Under the pieces are notes generated by a model. The model was given only the letters and a program-made list of their open reading frames with translations, ran no database searches and had not been told where the DNA came from. A stretch of DNA of 64,000 bases from positions 143,335 to 207,334 of the forward strand of contig NZ_JAJCRR010000006.1 in assembly GCF_020564355.1 (NCBI RefSeq). The letters are read 5' to 3'. Made by a program: the position numbers and the translations under genes. Positions 60,941 to 64,000 of the stretch are shown here, piece after piece (the first letter of the stretch is position 1; every line of letters starts with the position of its first letter). The DNA is from Lachnospira pectinoschiza. GTDB lineage: Bacteria; Bacillota; Clostridia; Lachnospirales; Lachnospiraceae.

Positions 60941-63628
60941 ATGAAATTCAGTGGACTGACAGATCGGGAAGTTGAACATTCCAGACAGCAGTATGGGTCA
61001 AATGCAATACCGGATTCACAACCAACGACATTTTGGGAAGCGTTTAAAGAGACTTTTGGCGACCCGATGATTCGGATTCTGCTGATTATCGCAGGATTGA
61101 TGATTGTTATGTGGGTACTTGGATATGCAGATATTTATGAGCCTGCGGGAACGATTGTGGCAGTATTAATTGTAGCATTTGTTTCGGCAAAGACCAGTGT
61201 GGCAAGTGATACAAAGTACAGGGAATTAAAAGGCAGTACAAAAAAGGATCAGTGTAAGGTCTACAGAAATGGTGTCATTACAGTACTTGATGTCGAAGAC
61301 GTGGTTGTGGGTGACAAGATTCTTTTGCAGTCCGGGGATAAGATTCCTGCAGACGGGGTGCTGCTGTCCGGCAGTTTGCGTGTAGATAATTCTGCATTAA
61401 ACGGAGAAGCGGAGGAATGTAAAAAAGAGGCAGCAGATGGCAGCACTGCATTTCCGGAGGACATTACAGGCGATACATTTGTCGATGAACATTCACTGTT
61501 TCGCGGTGCGGTCGTATTTGATGGCGAAGGAGTGTTGGATGTCCGCAAAGTCGGCTTAAAGACAATGATGGGGAAAATGGCAGAGGAAATGCAGGAGGAT
61601 GAACCGGATTCTCCGTTAAAGGTCAAGCTTGGAAAGCTGGCAAATCAGATTTCGCGCTTCGGTTATATTGGCGCAGTTGTCATTGCAGTGCTTTATCTGG
61701 TACATTTTATAATTCTTGCAGGCGGGGCGTCTGCATTTTTTGCAATGGGATTTGAAGCGGTGTTTACAAAAATTGTAGAAGCCGTTTCGCTGGCAGTTGT
61801 TATTATTGTATGTGCCGTGCCGGAAGGTCTGCCATTGATGATTTCACTGGTACTGATGCAGAATACCAGTAAAATGTTAGACCATAATGTATTGGTAAGA
61901 AAAGCTGAAGGGATTGAAACAGCAGGGTCTTTAAATATTCTGTTTAGTGATAAGACAGGGACAATTACAAAGGGAAGTCTTGAAGTCGTGGAATTTTTCA
62001 CGGCGGACGGAAAAACCATTCCAATAGATGAATTGAGCCGTCACAGTAAGGTAAAAGGCTACGTAGACCTTGCAATCGGCAAAAATACACAGGCAATGTT
62101 TGACAGCCGTCATCAGGTTATCGGCGGTAATGCGACCGATCAGGCGCTGATGAAATTTATCGGTGAAAATACATTCCGCGCATTTCAGGAAGATAAGGAT
62201 TGTCAGGTAACGGCATTTCAGGGCTTTAATTCCAAAAATAAATTCAGCCAGGCAAGAGTGGAAAGCTTCGGCAAGACTTTTTATAAGGGTGCACCGGAGC
62301 GTCTGCTTGCAAAGGCAGAAAAGTATCTGGATGCAGAAGGCACGGTTTGTCCGTTAGATCAGGCCGCATTAAATGCAAAAATCGATGAATTGGCAGCAAA
62401 AGCAATGCGTGTACTGGCATTTGGGTATTCCGGGCGTGAACTCAAAGAAAATGAAATTCAGGATGATGTTGTTCTGATTGGTCTGGTGGGAATCCGCGAT
62501 GATGTAAGAAGTGAGGCAAAAGAGGCTATCCGGGAAGTACAGGAAGCCGGTATACAGGTTGTCATGATTACAGGCGACAGACTGGAAACGGCAGTCGCCA
62601 TTGCAAAAGATGCGGGACTTTTACAAAATCCGGAAGATAAGGCAATTTCATCTGCCCAGTTAAATAAAATGTCTGACGAAGAAGTGAAGCGTATGATACC
62701 GCATATCCGCGTAATTGCCCGTGCACTGCCAACAGATAAATCCAGAATGGTGCGGCTGTGTCAGGAAATGAATCTTGTTGTCGGCATGACGGGGGACGGT
62801 GTCAATGACTCTCCGGCGTTAAAGCGGGCAGATGTCGGCTTTGCCATGGGAAGTGGTACAGAAGCTGCCAAAGAAGCCGGAAAAATTGTAATATTAGATG
62901 ACAATTTCAAATCTATTAAGGATGCCATCTGGTATGGAAGAACAATTTATCACAATATTTTAAAGTTCTGCCGTTTTCAGCTTGTGATTAATATGGCGGC
63001 GGTGATTATCAGTGCCGTTGCTCCATTTTTTGGAGTAGAAGAGCCGTTAAAGGTGACACATCTTTTGTTTGTCAACCTTGTTATGGACGGACTGGGGGCG
63101 ATGATGCTCGGAAATGAACCGGCGCTTGAAAAATATTTAAAGGAAAAACCGCGCCGCCGAGATGAAAGTATTGTCAGCCCACAGATGATGATACAAATCG
63201 GAGTAATGGGAGTATGGCTGGTTGTTATCAGTTTCTTATATTTAAAACTGCCGTTTTTTAAGCAGTTATTTGCAGTAGACGGACAGTATAATGTGTTGGC
63301 ACAGCAGCAGCATTTAACAGGATATTTTGTATTGTTTATACTTAGTGCGTTATTTAATGGATTTAATGTCCGTGATGACGGTTTTGGAATATTTAAACGA
63401 TTAAAGGAAAATCCCGATTTCTTAAAGGTTTTCTTTATCATTATTGCGGTTCAGGCATGCATCGTCAATGCAAAAAGAGTACCATTTGTGGTATTTGACT
63501 GGATTGGCAGTATGTTTAGCTGTGTACCGTTTAGCATGAAAGGCTGGATTGTGGTTGTTCTGCTTGCAATGACCATGATACCGGTAGATTTGCTCCGGAA
63601 ATGTATTCAGAATACAAAGAACAGATAA
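60941..63628 (+). CDS. Calcium-type P-type ATPase (PMCA/PMR1-like)
   Basis: 895 residues with the full P2-type layout: actuator domain LNGEAEE (TGE-type site written NGEAEE), membrane Ca2+ site CAVPEGLPLMISLVL (about 288-302), phosphorylation site SDKTGTITKG (Asp337), KGAPERLL (ATP pocket), MITGDRLETAVAIAKDAG, TGDGVNDSPALKRADVGFAMG and LLFVNLVMDGLGAMMLGNEPA in the C-terminal membrane half. It pumps Ca2+ (possibly Mn2+) out of the cell. The actuator loop reads NGE where TGE is usual, a mild oddity. Ribosome site AGGAGG. Confidence 0.92.
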   Translation: MKFSGLTDREVEHSRQQYGSNAIPDSQPTTFWEAFKETFGDPMIRILLIIAGLMIVMWVLGYADIYEPAGTIVAVLIVAFVSAKTSVASDTKYRELKGSTKKDQCKVYRNGVITVLDVEDVVVGDKILLQSGDKIPADGVLLSGSLRVDNSALNGEAEECKKEAADGSTAFPEDITGDTFVDEHSLFRGAVVFDGEGVLDVRKVGLKTMMGKMAEEMQEDEPDSPLKVKLGKLANQISRFGYIGAVVIAVLYLVHFIILAGGASAFFAMGFEAVFTKIVEAVSLAVVIIVCAVPEGLPLMISLVLMQNTSKMLDHNVLVRKAEGIETAGSLNILFSDKTGTITKGSLEVVEFFTADGKTIPIDELSRHSKVKGYVDLAIGKNTQAMFDSRHQVIGGNATDQALMKFIGENTFRAFQEDKDCQVTAFQGFNSKNKFSQARVESFGKTFYKGAPERLLAKAEKYLDAEGTVCPLDQAALNAKIDELAAKAMRVLAFGYSGRELKENEIQDDVVLIGLVGIRDDVRSEAKEAIREVQEAGIQVVMITGDRLETAVAIAKDAGLLQNPEDKAISSAQLNKMSDEEVKRMIPHIRVIARALPTDKSRMVRLCQEMNLVVGMTGDGVNDSPALKRADVGFAMGSGTEAAKEAGKIVILDDNFKSIKDAIWYGRTIYHNILKFCRFQLVINMAAVIISAVAPFFGVEEPLKVTHLLFVNLVMDGLGAMMLGNEPALEKYLKEKPRRRDESIVSPQMMIQIGVMGVWLVVISFLYLKLPFFKQLFAVDGQYNVLAQQQHLTGYFVLFILSALFNGFNVRDDGFGIFKRLKENPDFLKVFFIIIAVQACIVNAKRVPFVVFDWIGSMFSCVPFSMKGWIVVVLLAMTMIPVDLLRKCIQNTKNR

Positions 63629-63642
63629 AATTAAGAAAAAAT

Positions 63643-63708
63643 GGCGGAAAGTCCGGAAAATAAAAATAGTGAAAACACACTGTTTATGCGGCTTTCCGCT
63701 GTTTTTTT
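63643..63708 (+). terminator. Terminator after the P-type ATPase gene
   Basis: GCGGAAAG-TCCG pairs with CGGCTTTCCGC (63689-63699, one bulge) around a 35-base loop, followed by GTTTTTTT. Confidence 0.65.
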
Positions 63709-63762
63709 AACAATAAGAGGAAATAAAAAAAGAAAAAAATCAAAAAAAGTTGAAAAATGGTG

Positions 63763-64000
63763 TTGACAAATACCAGACCGGGTGCTATTATAATCAAGTC
63801 GCCGCGAGCGAGGGCAACAAAAACAGCCCACAGCGGTAACGAAATAAAACAAATCAACAACGGCTTATAAGCCGGTATTGATAAACGAACATTGATAACT
63901 GAACAGTAAAACAACCCTGAAAATTCTTTGAAATTTTCAATTTACGAACTGACAGGAAGTAAGCAATTACGGAATGTCGTCCTTTAAAGCAGTAAGTTTT
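63763..64000 (+). promoter_or_regulatory. Strong promoter and leader, probably of an rRNA operon beyond the window
   Basis: TTGACA (63763-63768), 17-base spacer, extended -10 TGC-TATTAT (63786-63791), preceded by a 40-base A-rich tract like an UP element. The 200-base untranslated leader contains GAACATTGATAACTGAACAG and ACAACCCTGAAAATTC, wording typical of clostridial 16S leaders, and a GAAAATT/AATTTTC hairpin. No coding frame or mature rRNA is seen before base 64000. Confidence 0.65.

Noticed and set aside
63902-64000. Start of 16S rRNA within the window
   Set aside because: Leader-like wording is present but the conserved GAGTTTGATC-type 5' region of 16S is not reached before base 64000.

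Overview
The window looks like a chromosome segment from an anaerobic, spore-forming Firmicute of the Lachnospiraceae type. This is inferred from low-to-moderate GC, strong AGGAGG-like ribosome sites, CotF-type coat proteins, a tetrahydrofolate riboswitch on folT, HdeD/VanZ/Trk/ROK family content and an rRNA-like promoter and leader at the right end. Nearly all genes are on the plus strand. Exceptions are two DNA-repair genes (25149-27407) and the fucO / GGDEF-EAL pair (57729-60617). I see no phage, IS element or CRISPR array.

Layout. 1-2070: 5'-truncated UvrD/PcrA helicase. 2242-5646: methionine-synthase-like enzyme, MerR regulator and a DapB-like dehydrogenase carrying a MerR-type 19-bp-spacer promoter. 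5848-8538: ApbE flavin transferase plus a membrane flavoprotein with its SGAT target (flavin electron transfer). 8701-10641: plsY-like acyltransferase, GT28 glycolipid glycosyltransferase and a decayed second plsY copy. 10648-12426: chemoreceptor. 12696-16735: pyrE, small membrane proteins, VanZ, M29 aminopeptidase, with two large structured leader repeats. 16847-20315: purE-purM-purN-purD. 20498-25133: NYN protein, trkA-trkH, esterase. 25149-27407: paired DNA-repair genes behind LexA-like boxes. 27590-32704: coat-like proteins, DUF308, ABC-class ATPase, secreted 22-residue-repeat protein. 33021-39447: a small gene with an ACG in start position, hom, RNase H, MATE, AgcS, nitroreductase, PAP2. 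39627-40175: GntR regulator and a truncated ABC ATPase. 40317-48719: pentose cassette (phosphoketolase, DUF4867, Fuc/Ara-type isomerase, xylulokinase, transaldolase, ROK). 48754-53738: DUF2079, hisC, queH, two unknowns. 53792-54602: folate riboswitch and folT. 54781-57635: phosphodiesterase, zinc ribbon, subtilase. 57729-63628: fucO, GGDEF-EAL, Ca2+-type P-ATPase. 63629-64000: probable rRNA leader.

The most unusual signal is not protein-coding. A family of modular intergenic elements ends exactly at the Shine-Dalgarno site of the next gene (13405-13546, 14508-14647, 46679-46779, with partial relatives at 20327, 47434 and 54618). Their stems show compensatory changes between copies, and the loop of the second stem can pair with the bases just before the Shine-Dalgarno, giving a pseudoknot. 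An independent sequence before xylB (45140-45197) has the same topology, and several other genes have a short hairpin abutting an AGAATGGAG/AGAAATGAGG site. This may be an undescribed translational leader family. In several genes the first ATG lies inside this AATGGAG motif; starts given here are corrected for that.

All product calls rest on reading motifs and overall resemblance to known families. No database search was run.
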